Origin: WLND01 sp040398845 | GTDB lineage: Bacteria > Actinomycetota > Actinomycetes > S36-B12 | Assembly (NCBI GenBank): GCA_040398845.1 | Contig: JBBATH010000010.1 | Span: 67,089-131,088, forward strand | Reading direction: 5' to 3' | DNA: 64,000 bases | Part shown: piece by piece, positions 16,828 through 24,715 of the stretch | Layout of the letters: the number at the start of each line of letters is the position of its first letter | How positions within the stretch are numbered: position 1 is the stretch's first letter | The notes under the pieces: model-generated | What the model was told of the DNA's origin: nothing | Seen by the model: only the letters and a program-made list of their open reading frames with translations | The model's database searches: none | Made by a program: the position numbers and the translations under genes

Positions 16828-18236
16828 GAGAGACTAGCGGGATGCCAATGTTCGACGTCGCGATCATCGGAGCCGGGGTGGTGGGCTGCGCTGTCGCTCG
16901 CGAGCTCTCCGGGCTGCGCATGTCGGTTGCCCTCATTGAGGCGAGGGGCGATATCGGTGATGCGACGAGCAAGGCGAACACCGCGATCCTTCACACCGGC
17001 TTCGACTGTGTCCCCGGCTCACTCGAGTCCGCGATGGTGGCGCGGGGATACCGGCTTCTCGGCGACTATGCGCCGACCGTCGGCATCCCGATCGAGGGAA
17101 CCGGTGCACTGCTCGTCGCGTGGTCAAAGGAGGAGCTCGACATCCTGCCGAAACTCGCGGCCAAGGCCCGCGAGAATGGGTACGACGCGTGCGAAATCAT
17201 CGATGGCGCAGCCGTCTCCCGGGCCGTCCCCGATCTAGGACCGGGCGCACTCGGCGGCCTCACCGTCCCGGGGGAGTCGATCATCTGCTCCTGGACCACC
17301 GCCCTTGCCTACGCGACCGAGGCGAAGGCGCGTGGGTGCACGCTGCTCCTCGAGACTGCGGTCACCGGCGTCAACGTGGGCGATCGAGTCACCACCCTCG
17401 AGACGACCGGGGGGCAGGTGCAGGCCCGTTGGATCGTCAATGCCGCAGGGCTCGGGGGCGACGTGGTCGACCGGATGTTCGGCTTCGATCGCTTCACCAT
17501 CGTGCCCCGTCGCGGCGAGCTCCTCGTGTTCGACAAGCTGAGCCGGCCGAAGGCGCCCCGCATCGTCCTGCCCGTGCCGTCGTCGAAGGGGAAGGGCGTC
17601 CTCATCAGCCCGACGATCTACGGAAACGTCATGCTCGGACCAACCTCGGAGAACCTCACAGACCGAGGCGATACCTCAACAACCGAGGAGGGCTTCGCCT
17701 TTCTTCTCGGCAAGGGACGATCGCTCATGCCATCACTACTCAAGGAGGACGTCACCGCCGCCTACGCGGGGCTACGCGCGTCGACCGAACACAGTGATTA
17801 CGTTGTCGCTGCGAGCGGCGAGAAGCGCTACATCCTGCTCGGCGGTATCCGTTCGACCGGGCTCACTGCCTCGATGGCGCTCGGCGAGCATGTTCGAACG
17901 TTGCTCGAGGAGCACGGCGTGGCGACGGGAGTACGCGACGTCCTGCCTGAGCCGCCCCGGATGCCAAATATCGGCGAGGCATTCCCGAGGCCGTATGAGC
18001 GGGATGACCTCATCGTCGAGGATCCCCTCTATGGCACGGTGACCTGCTTCTGCGAGCGTGTCACCGTGGGTGAGATTCGCGATGCGCTGCAATCGGCCAT
18101 CCCGCCCCGCGACCTCGATGGGCTGCGTCGACGCACCCGAGCCCTCATGGGCAGGTGTCAGGGTTTCTTCTGCGGTGCGCAAGTGGCGGCCCTCATGGAG
18201 GGTCCCCGGGCTCCCGCTGAGGCTGCGCATGACTGA
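16824..18236 (+). CDS. glpA: FAD-dependent glycerol-3-phosphate dehydrogenase with [2Fe-2S] domain
   Basis: 470 residues. MFDVAIIGAGVVGCAVAREL is the FAD dinucleotide fold; SKANTAILHTGFDC and GPTSENLTDRGDTSTT are typical of the GlpA/GlpD/L-2-hydroxyglutarate oxidase group. The C terminus carries a BFD-like cluster: CFCERVTVGEI and then RRRTRALMGRCQGFFC, four Cys. This layout (no membrane segment, Fe-S tail) belongs to anaerobic-type GlpA proteins rather than aerobic GlpD. Overlaps glpK by four bases and the next gene by eight. Confidence 0.82.
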   Translation: MRETSGMPMFDVAIIGAGVVGCAVARELSGLRMSVALIEARGDIGDATSKANTAILHTGFDCVPGSLESAMVARGYRLLGDYAPTVGIPIEGTGALLVAWSKEELDILPKLAAKARENGYDACEIIDGAAVSRAVPDLGPGALGGLTVPGESIICSWTTALAYATEAKARGCTLLLETAVTGVNVGDRVTTLETTGGQVQARWIVNAAGLGGDVVDRMFGFDRFTIVPRRGELLVFDKLSRPKAPRIVLPVPSSKGKGVLISPTIYGNVMLGPTSENLTDRGDTSTTEEGFAFLLGKGRSLMPSLLKEDVTAAYAGLRASTEHSDYVVAASGEKRYILLGGIRSTGLTASMALGEHVRTLLEEHGVATGVRDVLPEPPRMPNIGEAFPRPYERDDLIVEDPLYGTVTCFCERVTVGEIRDALQSAIPPRDLDGLRRRTRALMGRCQGFFCGAQVAALMEGPRAPAEAAHD

Positions 18237-19473
18237 GACCCTGCGGCCGGACGTTCTCATCGTCGGTGGCGGCCCGGCGGGGCTCACCGCGGCGCGGAGC
18301 CTTCGGCGACTAGGCGTGGCCGGCGTCATCGTCCTCGATCGGGAGGAGGAGGCCGGCGGCATCCCGCGTCACAGCGATCACCTCGGGTACGGAATCAGGG
18401 ACCTGCGGAGTGTCATGAAGGGCCCCGCGTATGCCAGGCGGCTCGTCGATCGGGCGCAGCAGGCTGGTGCGGAGATCATCACCTCCGCCACGGTGACCGG
18501 ATGGGCGGGGGAGCGGTCACTTCTCGCGACGACCCCGCGCGGGCGGATCCGGGTCAATGCAGGCGCAGTTATCCTCGCCACCGGGGCCCGCGAGCGCCCG
18601 AGGGCTGCCCGCATGGTGCCGGGCGATCGCCCCCTCGGGGTGTTCACGACCGGTCAATTGCAGCAGGAGGTCCACCTGCGCCACGCAGCGGTCGGTTCGC
18701 AGGCCGTCATCGTCGGCTCCGAGTTGGTGAGTTGGTCCGCTGTCCTTACCTTGCGCCAGGCACGCTGCCGGGTGGCACTGATGACGACCGAGTTCGAGTC
18801 TCCCGAGGTCTATGCTCCCGTAGCGTTCGCCGGAAGGGCTCTCCTTGACGGGCCGGTAGCGCGGGCCACGCGGGTTGTGCGCATCATCGGACGAAGCCGG
18901 GTAGAGGCCGTCGAGATTGAGCACGTGACGACGGGTCTGCGGCGGATGGTCGCCTGCGACACCGTTGTCTTCACCGGCGACTGGGTCCCTGACCATGAGC
19001 TGGCACGCTCAGCGGGAATCGATCTTGATCCTGGCCATCGAGGACCGCTGGTCGACACCGACCTCGCCACCTCGGTCGGTGGCGTGTTTGCAGCGGGCAA
19101 CCTTCTGCATCCGGTCGACACGGCTGACGTCGCCGCGCTCGACGGCAGGCACGTTGCTGCATCGGTGGTCCGGTGGCTCGTGGATGGGCCGGCCTCGCGA
19201 TCAGCGGTACGCCTCGTCGCTGGCGACCCGTTTGACTGGGTGGCTCCCGGCCTCATCGGTGATCACATGGTCGGGCCTCCGCGGGATCGACTGCTCCTGT
19301 GGTCGCACCGAGCACAGTCGTTCCCGACCGTGGTTGCACGTCAAGGGGGCGCCATCATCGGCAGACGGACCCTGCCGTGGCCCGTTTCACCAGGCCGGGT
19401 GTTCCGGGTGCCGTGGTCGCTGGTTCGTCGGGCGGATCCGCTGGGCGGCGACGTCACGATCGCGCTCAACTGA
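18229..19473 (+). CDS. GlpB-like NAD(P)/FAD oxidoreductase
   Basis: 414 residues. DVLIVGGGPAGLTAARSLRR starts the FAD fold; GAVILATGARERPRAARMVPG and GVFAAGNLLHPVDTADVAA are typical of the pyridine-nucleotide-disulphide-type partner found beside GlpA in bacterial glp operons. It probably passes electrons from GlpA to an acceptor. A DUF1667 protein often follows in these operons and is missing here. Starts inside the glpA tail (8-base overlap) and shares one base with the next gene. Confidence 0.75.
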   Translation: MTETLRPDVLIVGGGPAGLTAARSLRRLGVAGVIVLDREEEAGGIPRHSDHLGYGIRDLRSVMKGPAYARRLVDRAQQAGAEIITSATVTGWAGERSLLATTPRGRIRVNAGAVILATGARERPRAARMVPGDRPLGVFTTGQLQQEVHLRHAAVGSQAVIVGSELVSWSAVLTLRQARCRVALMTTEFESPEVYAPVAFAGRALLDGPVARATRVVRIIGRSRVEAVEIEHVTTGLRRMVACDTVVFTGDWVPDHELARSAGIDLDPGHRGPLVDTDLATSVGGVFAAGNLLHPVDTADVAALDGRHVAASVVRWLVDGPASRSAVRLVAGDPFDWVAPGLIGDHMVGPPRDRLLLWSHRAQSFPTVVARQGGAIIGRRTLPWPVSPGRVFRVPWSLVRRADPLGGDVTIALN

Positions 19474-19916
19474 TGACGGATTCGGGTGCCCGACCTGCCG
19501 GACGGGAGCACGCCGATATCGCGTGCGTTGGCGCAGTGGCGTTCGACGACTCTGGTCGACTGCTCCTTGTGAAGCGCGCGAATCCGCCGGCGCAGGGGCT
19601 CTGGTCAATTCCCGGAGGCCGCGTCGAGCCGGGCGAGTCCGCCGGGATTGCGGTCGTGCGCGAGGTCCTCGAGGAGACGGGCCTGGCGGTGATGATCGTT
19701 CGCGAGGTCGGCACCGTGTACCGCGACGCGCCGAGTGGCGGCCGCTACGTCATCCGCGATTTCCTCGTGGAACTGGCGGCGGGAGCCGTACCGGTCGCCG
19801 GCGATGACGCAGATGATGCGCGCTTCTTCACGGTGGCTGACCTCGTGCCCGATGAGCTCAGCCCCGGCCTGCTCGAGGCGTTGGCCGACTGGGATCTCAT
19901 CCACAAGGAGCGCTGA
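19473..19916 (+). CDS. NUDIX hydrolase
   Basis: 147 residues. The complete Nudix box is present: GGRVEPGESAGIAVVREVLE followed by ETG, with the metal-binding REVLEE. Upstream is GAVAFDDSGRLLLVKR. The substrate is unknown; the RANPPAQGLWSIPGG segment is general. ATG 19473 shares a base with the stop of the GlpB-like gene, so it ends the glycerol operon, although functional linkage is not evident. Confidence 0.87.
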   Translation: MTDSGARPAGREHADIACVGAVAFDDSGRLLLVKRANPPAQGLWSIPGGRVEPGESAGIAVVREVLEETGLAVMIVREVGTVYRDAPSGGRYVIRDFLVELAAGAVPVAGDDADDARFFTVADLVPDELSPGLLEALADWDLIHKER

Positions 19917-19955
19917 AGGGGCGGGCGCCTCGCATCAGGCCCGTACGGTGGCGGC

Positions 19956-20795
19956 ATGACCACGGGGCGCCTCTATCCGATCTCGCCGAGCAAGCTTGGC
20001 ACCTGGCTTGATTGCCCGCGCAAGTTCTTCCTCCAGTACGTCGAACGCCAGCGCGTGAGCGGATCATGGGCCCACCTCTCAATGGGCAACGCAATTCACA
20101 ATGCGCTTCGCGACTGGTTCGATGAGCCGGCCGCGCCGCGTACGCGTGAGCGTGCCGAGTTGCTCGTGCGGGCCCACTGGACGCAGGCCGGTTTTCGCGA
20201 CGCTGAGCAGAGCGGCCAGTGGCAGTCGGCCGCGGCGGCGATGGTGTGGGCGTACCTCTCGGGCCTGGATCCTGCGTTCGCACCGCACAGTGTCGAGCGC
20301 AGTCTTGGGGCAATCGCTCCGGGTATCGCACTCAACGGTCGCATCGACCGGCTTGATGGTGGAGGCGGTGACCCGGAGTCGCTCGTCGTCGTCGACTACA
20401 AGACCGGCAAGCGGATCCTCACGAGCGATGATGCGCGCGGCTCCTTCGCACTGGCGATCTACGCTGTTTGCGTCGAGCGATCGCTGCGCAGGCCGTGCAC
20501 CCGCGTTGAACTCCATCACATCCCGAGCGGGGTGGTGGCCGCCCACGTGTATGAGCCTTCGACCCTTCAGCGCCAGATCGACCGGGTTGTTCAGATCGCT
20601 GGCGAGATGGCCCAGACCGAGGAGGATCAGCGAGCCGGCGCGGATCTGAGCGAGGTCTTCCCGCCGCGACCTAGCCCGCTCTGCGGCTGGTGCGACGTCC
20701 GAGACTGGTGCCCGGAAGGCGCGGCATCCGCTCCGAAGAAGGATCCGTGGTCCGGCCTGCCGGTCGCTGAAGACGAAGCACCCCTGCCCGCCTGA
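19956..20795 (+). CDS. RecB/Cas4-like PD-(D/E)XK exonuclease with Fe-S cysteines
   Basis: 279 residues, a stand-alone nuclease related to the AddB C terminus and Cas4. ISPSKLGTWLDCPRKFFLQY opens the domain; MGNAIHNALRDWFD supplies the helix His; GRIDRLDGG and VVVDYKTGKR hold the catalytic Asp, Asp and Lys. One N-terminal Cys (LDCPRKF) and a C-terminal LCGWCDVRDWC give the four Fe-S cysteines. TACGGT ends six bases before the ATG (leaderless). Common in actinobacterial genomes outside any CRISPR locus; probably DNA repair. Confidence 0.85.
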   Translation: MTTGRLYPISPSKLGTWLDCPRKFFLQYVERQRVSGSWAHLSMGNAIHNALRDWFDEPAAPRTRERAELLVRAHWTQAGFRDAEQSGQWQSAAAAMVWAYLSGLDPAFAPHSVERSLGAIAPGIALNGRIDRLDGGGGDPESLVVVDYKTGKRILTSDDARGSFALAIYAVCVERSLRRPCTRVELHHIPSGVVAAHVYEPSTLQRQIDRVVQIAGEMAQTEEDQRAGADLSEVFPPRPSPLCGWCDVRDWCPEGAASAPKKDPWSGLPVAEDEAPLPA

Positions 20796-20847
20796 CCCGA
20801 TGACGATAAACATACATATGTGTACGCAACGTTATCTTCGGTGCAGT

Positions 20848-21117
20848 ATGGCCATGGAGACACTGTCGAGTGAAGTGACGACCCGTGAGTTGCGGGGGAA
20901 CCTGGCAGATGTGCTGGGGCGGACGATGTACGCGGGTGAGCGGATCGGTGTGACCCGCAATGGAAGGTTGGCGGCCGTACTTGTGAGCGTGAGCGACCTC
21001 GAGGCACTTGAAGCGTTCAAGGACGCACAGGACGTCGCCGCCTTTCGGGCTGCGAAGGCACAGGACGATGGCACGCGCGTTTCCCTCGAAGAACTTCGGC
21101 GCGAATTGCGTTCATGA
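20848..21117 (+). CDS. Phd/YefM-type antitoxin
   Basis: About 89 residues. TTRELRGNLADVLGRTMYAGERIGVTRNGRLAAVLVSVSDLEALE is a full Phd/YefM DNA-binding fold and the acidic C-terminal half (EAFKDAQDVAAFRAAKAQDD) would wrap the toxin. Start placed at ATG 20848; ATG 20854 is as good, and 20800 is too early. The region 20801-20840 just before is much richer in A+T than its surroundings and includes ACATATGT, a plausible autoregulatory site. Overlaps the toxin gene by four bases. Confidence 0.85.
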   Translation: MAMETLSSEVTTRELRGNLADVLGRTMYAGERIGVTRNGRLAAVLVSVSDLEALEAFKDAQDVAAFRAAKAQDDGTRVSLEELRRELRS

Positions 21118-21374
21118 CCTATCTCGTCCAGTTCACCGCGGGGGCTGCTCGTCAAATGAAAACACTCCCGCGGCCGGTGCAAAGCCGGATGCTCGATGCC
21201 ATCGCCGATTTAGGTGGGCAACCGCGCCCCCGCGGATCAAGGAACCTTGCGGGGGAGGAGGTGGCCTGGCGGATCCGCGTGAGTGATGACCGTGTCATCT
21301 CCGAACTACTCGACACGAGTCTCACGGTGACAGTTGTGCGTGCCGGACATCGCCGCGAGGTCGATGACCGTTGA
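21114..21374 (+). CDS. RelE/ParE-family toxin
   Basis: 86 residues. TYLVQFTAGAARQMKTLPRPVQSRMLDAI, GSRNLAGEEVAWRIRVSDDRVISELLD and VTVVRAGHRREVDDR follow the RelE fold, with the basic residues and terminal His-Arg-Arg used for ribosome-bound mRNA cleavage in RelE members. ATGA overlap with the antitoxin. Its last 69 bases overlap the tail of the convergent ATPase gene. Confidence 0.87.
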   Translation: MTYLVQFTAGAARQMKTLPRPVQSRMLDAIADLGGQPRPRGSRNLAGEEVAWRIRVSDDRVISELLDTSLTVTVVRAGHRREVDDR

Positions 21375-21743
21375 GTCGATGAGTTCGGCCCACACGCTGA
21401 CCATCCGGTCAGTATTGGACCAGCCCCATTCAGTACTGAGGGTCTCGACGATTGCCAGTCCCCGCCCATCGGGTTCATCGGCGCCAGGGGCGACGATTCG
21501 AGGCACGCTCAATGTGGTCCCAACTGCATTCGAAACGGTCAGGCGAAGCCGGCCAGTGCCAAGGTGGAGGTTGATTTCGATCGGCGGCAGGCCATGCTGC
21601 ACGGCGTTCGTGACAAGTTCAGATGCGACAAGCACGGCGTCATCCGGGTCACGCCATGAGGTGAGCACGCTCGCGACGATGCGACGTGCGACGCCGGGGG
21701 CCGTGGTGTCGGGGGGCAGAGTCCAGTTGCCCGCGGGTTCCAT
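21306..21743 (-). CDS. RsbW-like ATP-binding protein (HATPase_c_2)
   Basis: 145 residues. VLVASELVTNAVQHG is the GHKL N-box and PDGRGLAIVETLSTEWG the G1 box. Such stand-alone ATPases act as anti-sigma factors or serine kinases of anti-anti-sigma factors in actinobacteria. No sigma or antagonist gene is adjacent, so the partner is unknown. ATG 21743 follows TAGACC by six bases (leaderless). The 3' end runs 69 bases into the RelE gene on the opposite strand. Confidence 0.82.
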   Translation of the reverse strand: MEPAGNWTLPPDTTAPGVARRIVASVLTSWRDPDDAVLVASELVTNAVQHGLPPIEINLHLGTGRLRLTVSNAVGTTLSVPRIVAPGADEPDGRGLAIVETLSTEWGWSNTDRMVSVWAELIDSTVIDLAAMSGTHNCHRETRVE

Positions 21744-21837
21744 GGTCAAGGTCTACCCCACCGCGCCGAATTTCAACCATCGAGCATTCCGGATTTCGTC
21801 AGAAGTTCTCGGTCGCGCCTCCCGTGATCACCTAAAG

Positions 21838-22944
21838 CTAACTGCTGCGGTCATGAAGGCGTCGTGGATCGATGTGAGGCCACGCATGTCGGGAGTAGTC
21901 AGGCGCCGGGAATTCACTGTGAATGTCGATGGCCCGGCCCTCGGACGCCGAATCCAAGGCCGCGAGCATGACCTCGAGCACGTGGAATGCCTGCTCGGGT
22001 CTGGTGACGCTCGGGAGGCCCTGCTCGATGCACGACACGAGGTGGTTGACTCCATCTGACCACGGCCAGTTTGGGTCGGTCTCGTCGTACAGCTCCCAGC
22101 ACCCTCCGTCGTTGCGCCACTCTTCGAAGCCGCGAGGGGCCCAGTCGTCGCCGAGCATGTTCATCGTTCCGCTGAGCCCATAGAGTTCGATGGCAGGGGC
22201 GCGTCCGTACTTTTGAATCGTGAATCCCGTTGTGACGCAGGCATAGACCTCGTTTCCGAAGTCAAGAAGAACCTGGGCATTGTCATCGGCCTGGGACTTC
22301 ATGAGGCTTCCGTTGACGAGGCGCTCCTTGACCGCGGTCCCGACGAGGGCTGTCACCCGACGGACCGAGCCGAGGAATCCGCACAGGCTCGTGACGTTGT
22401 AGACCCCGAGGTCGAAGAGCGCGCCGCCACCGGGTCGATAGAACCACTCCCCCCAGGTGGGCCCTGACCAGCCGTAGAGGGCCCGGGCAAGCTTGACGTC
22501 GCCGATTGCGCCCGATGCCAGACGCGCATGCATTTCGCGATACGTGGGGGAGAGCAGGACGTGAGGGGCGCAGACGAGCCGTAGGTCACTGTCTCGACCA
22601 AGATCGACGAGCGCCTGGGCCTCATGCATCGTCGTGGCCATGGGCTTTTCCACGAGGACATGCTTTCCGCCTTCGAATGCCTGGCGGGTGAGGGTGCCGT
22701 GCTCGTTCATGCTCGTGAGCACGAGGACAGCATCGACGTCATCCCGGTCAATGACGTCGCTTGGAGTGCTGCACTGGCTCGACTCGGGGAATTGGGCAGC
22801 GGCGGCGGCCATGCGGTCGCCGTTCGGGTCGTGAATAGCCGTGATCTCAACTCGACCCTGCTCCCGCAGCGACACGAGGTTCCGCCCGTACTTCTCGAAA
22901 ACGCTGCCCAGTCCTAGGACACCGATCTTCACGCGTTCAGACAT
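21838..22944 (-). CDS. Gfo/Idh/MocA-family oxidoreductase (operon gene 7)
   Basis: 368 residues. KIGVLGLGSVFEKYGRNL is the NAD(P) fold, followed by VLVEKPMATTMHEA (catalytic EKP Lys) and GGGALFDLGVYNVTSLCGFLG (catalytic Asp and following His-equivalent region). Family members oxidise or epimerise sugars and inositols. Last gene of the seven-gene minus-strand carbohydrate operon, 17 bases after the second permease, with GGAAGGAG before its ATG. Substrate unknown. Confidence 0.85.
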   Translation of the reverse strand: MSERVKIGVLGLGSVFEKYGRNLVSLREQGRVEITAIHDPNGDRMAAAAAQFPESSQCSTPSDVIDRDDVDAVLVLTSMNEHGTLTRQAFEGGKHVLVEKPMATTMHEAQALVDLGRDSDLRLVCAPHVLLSPTYREMHARLASGAIGDVKLARALYGWSGPTWGEWFYRPGGGALFDLGVYNVTSLCGFLGSVRRVTALVGTAVKERLVNGSLMKSQADDNAQVLLDFGNEVYACVTTGFTIQKYGRAPAIELYGLSGTMNMLGDDWAPRGFEEWRNDGGCWELYDETDPNWPWSDGVNHLVSCIEQGLPSVTRPEQAFHVLEVMLAALDSASEGRAIDIHSEFPAPDYSRHAWPHIDPRRLHDRSS

Positions 22945-22961
22945 GTTCGGACTCCTTCCTT

Positions 22962-23783
22962 CTATTCCTTCACGGCACCCGCGAGAAGCCCGCGGGTGAA
23001 ACTCTTTTGCAGTGCGACGAACACGATGATCACCGGAGTGATCGTGATGATGGCGGCTGCGGCCAGGTACGCGTAGTCAGTCGATCGTTGTCCGACGAAG
23101 AACACCAGGCTCATGGGAGCGGTCTGCAGGTCAGATCCGGAAAGCATGATGAGTGGCAACAAGAAGTCGTTCCAATTCCAGACGAAGAAGAGCACGCTCA
23201 GGGTGAGCATCTGCGGTCGAGCGAGTGGCACGAGGATTCGAGTGAGTGTCTGCCACGAGTTGGCTCCGTCGAGCCAGGCGGCCTCCACGAGCGAGCGTGC
23301 TGACTGAATGAAGTAGGCACGCATCCAGAACACTCCGAACGCGACTGAGAAGCCGATCTCCGGCAGGATCACGCCCAGGTAGCTATTGGCAAGGTTCACT
23401 GATCGGAGATCGAAGTAGAGGGGGATGATCATGGCCTCAATCGGGATGAGAATGCCGAGCACGAAGAGGTAGAAGATCCACGAGCGCCCCTTGAAGGACA
23501 TCAACGCGAATCCATAGCCAGCCGGAACACTCAGGCACACGGAGACCAGCACGACCGTGATGGTGATGACAGCACTTGTCATCATCGAGGACGAGAATCC
23601 GCCCTTCGACCACACCTCCGCGAAGTTGCCCCAGTTGTTTGCATTCGCAAGGTCGATCTGGGCGCCGACGCGCCCTGATTCGCCGAGCGAGAGAATGAGG
23701 ACGCCGACGACGGGCGCGAGCGCGACGATGGTGGCGATCACCAAAAGCCCGTAGCCCCAGTAGCGATCTGATCTGCCTGTCAC
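22962..23783 (-). CDS. Carbohydrate ABC transporter permease, MalG type
   Basis: 273 residues with six hydrophobic helices. The EAA loop is EAAWLDGANSWQTLTRILVPLARP at about 166-189, contacting the ATPase. LGILIPIEAMIIPLYFDLRS is typical of the MalG/UgpE group. GTG start overlaps the previous permease's stop by four bases. No ATPase gene is in the cluster, so a shared MsiK-type ATPase elsewhere is likely. Confidence 0.9.
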   Translation of the reverse strand: MTGRSDRYWGYGLLVIATIVALAPVVGVLILSLGESGRVGAQIDLANANNWGNFAEVWSKGGFSSSMMTSAVITITVVLVSVCLSVPAGYGFALMSFKGRSWIFYLFVLGILIPIEAMIIPLYFDLRSVNLANSYLGVILPEIGFSVAFGVFWMRAYFIQSARSLVEAAWLDGANSWQTLTRILVPLARPQMLTLSVLFFVWNWNDFLLPLIMLSGSDLQTAPMSLVFFVGQRSTDYAYLAAAAIITITPVIIVFVALQKSFTRGLLAGAVKE

Positions 23784-24715
23784 GATGCGCCCCTGCTGCC
23801 CCTGGCGACGAGAAGGTTCACCACGATCGTCAAGATGACGAGGACGGCTCCCATTGCAGCCGCAGCCCCGACGGCGCCGACCTTGAACGCCTGCTGGTAG
23901 ACGAGATAGCTCGGAACGACTGTCGCGTATCCCGGGCCGCCTGACGTCATCACGTAGATGATGTCGAAGTTGCGCAGCGCAGACGTCACGGTGAGCACGA
24001 GCACCACGGTGATCTCGTATCGCAGGCCGGGCAGGGTCACCGCGCGGAATTCCATCCAGCGGCCGGCGCCGTCAACGCGGGCGGCCTCATAGCGCTCCTG
24101 AGGAATCTTCTGGACTCCGGCGAGGAGCAGGGCGAGCACGAGCCCGAACATCACCCAGGTGCCCACCATCCCGACGCTGGGCAGCGCGAAGGTGAAGTCG
24201 CCGAGCCACGGACGAGAAATCGCTTCAAGTCCGACTGCATCGAGGGCGGAGTTGAGCGGTCCCTTGGGGGCGAGAATCCACCGCCAGATAACGGCGATCA
24301 CGGTCGGGGCAATGACGTAAGGAATAAAGAGCGCGGTTCGAAAGAATGCAGTGCCCCGCACCCGTGTTCGCTGGATCGCGCTGACGAGGACCAGCCCGAT
24401 GGCCAGGGGAAGGACCGTGTAGAAGAAGACGAGTTCCAGGGAATGGACGAACGCGCTGCGGAAGATCGGGTTCGTCCAGATGGCCCCGTAGTTCTTCAGC
24501 CCGACGAACTCCATCGGCGACACGCCATCCCAATCGAAGAGCGACAGGTAAATGGAGTGCAGGAAGGGCGCGAACACGAACAGGCCATAGATGATGACCG
24601 CGGGAAGGATGTACAGGTAGCCGATGCGACTCGGCTCACCTGGTGCACGGCCACCGGAGGGCGCGTCGTTGACGCGCCCTCCGGCTGCCTTGATCCGGGC
24701 GGTAAGTGAGGTCAC
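23780..24715 (-). CDS. Carbohydrate ABC transporter permease, MalF type
   Basis: 311 residues, six helices after a Pro/Gly/Ala-rich cytoplasmic N terminus. IYGLFVFAPFLHSIYLSLFDWDG opens the membrane part; the EAA loop is YEAARVDGAGRWMEFRAVTLPGLR at about 210. GTG start follows the binding-protein stop with no gap. Forms the heterodimeric channel with the next gene product. Confidence 0.9.
   Translation of the reverse strand: MTSLTARIKAAGGRVNDAPSGGRAPGEPSRIGYLYILPAVIIYGLFVFAPFLHSIYLSLFDWDGVSPMEFVGLKNYGAIWTNPIFRSAFVHSLELVFFYTVLPLAIGLVLVSAIQRTRVRGTAFFRTALFIPYVIAPTVIAVIWRWILAPKGPLNSALDAVGLEAISRPWLGDFTFALPSVGMVGTWVMFGLVLALLLAGVQKIPQERYEAARVDGAGRWMEFRAVTLPGLRYEITVVLVLTVTSALRNFDIIYVMTSGGPGYATVVPSYLVYQQAFKVGAVGAAAAMGAVLVILTIVVNLLVARGSRGAS

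Noticed and set aside
19956..20795. Cas4 of a CRISPR locus
   Set aside because: The protein has Cas4-like motifs but no CRISPR repeats or other cas genes are near; stand-alone RecB-like nucleases are usual in actinobacteria.
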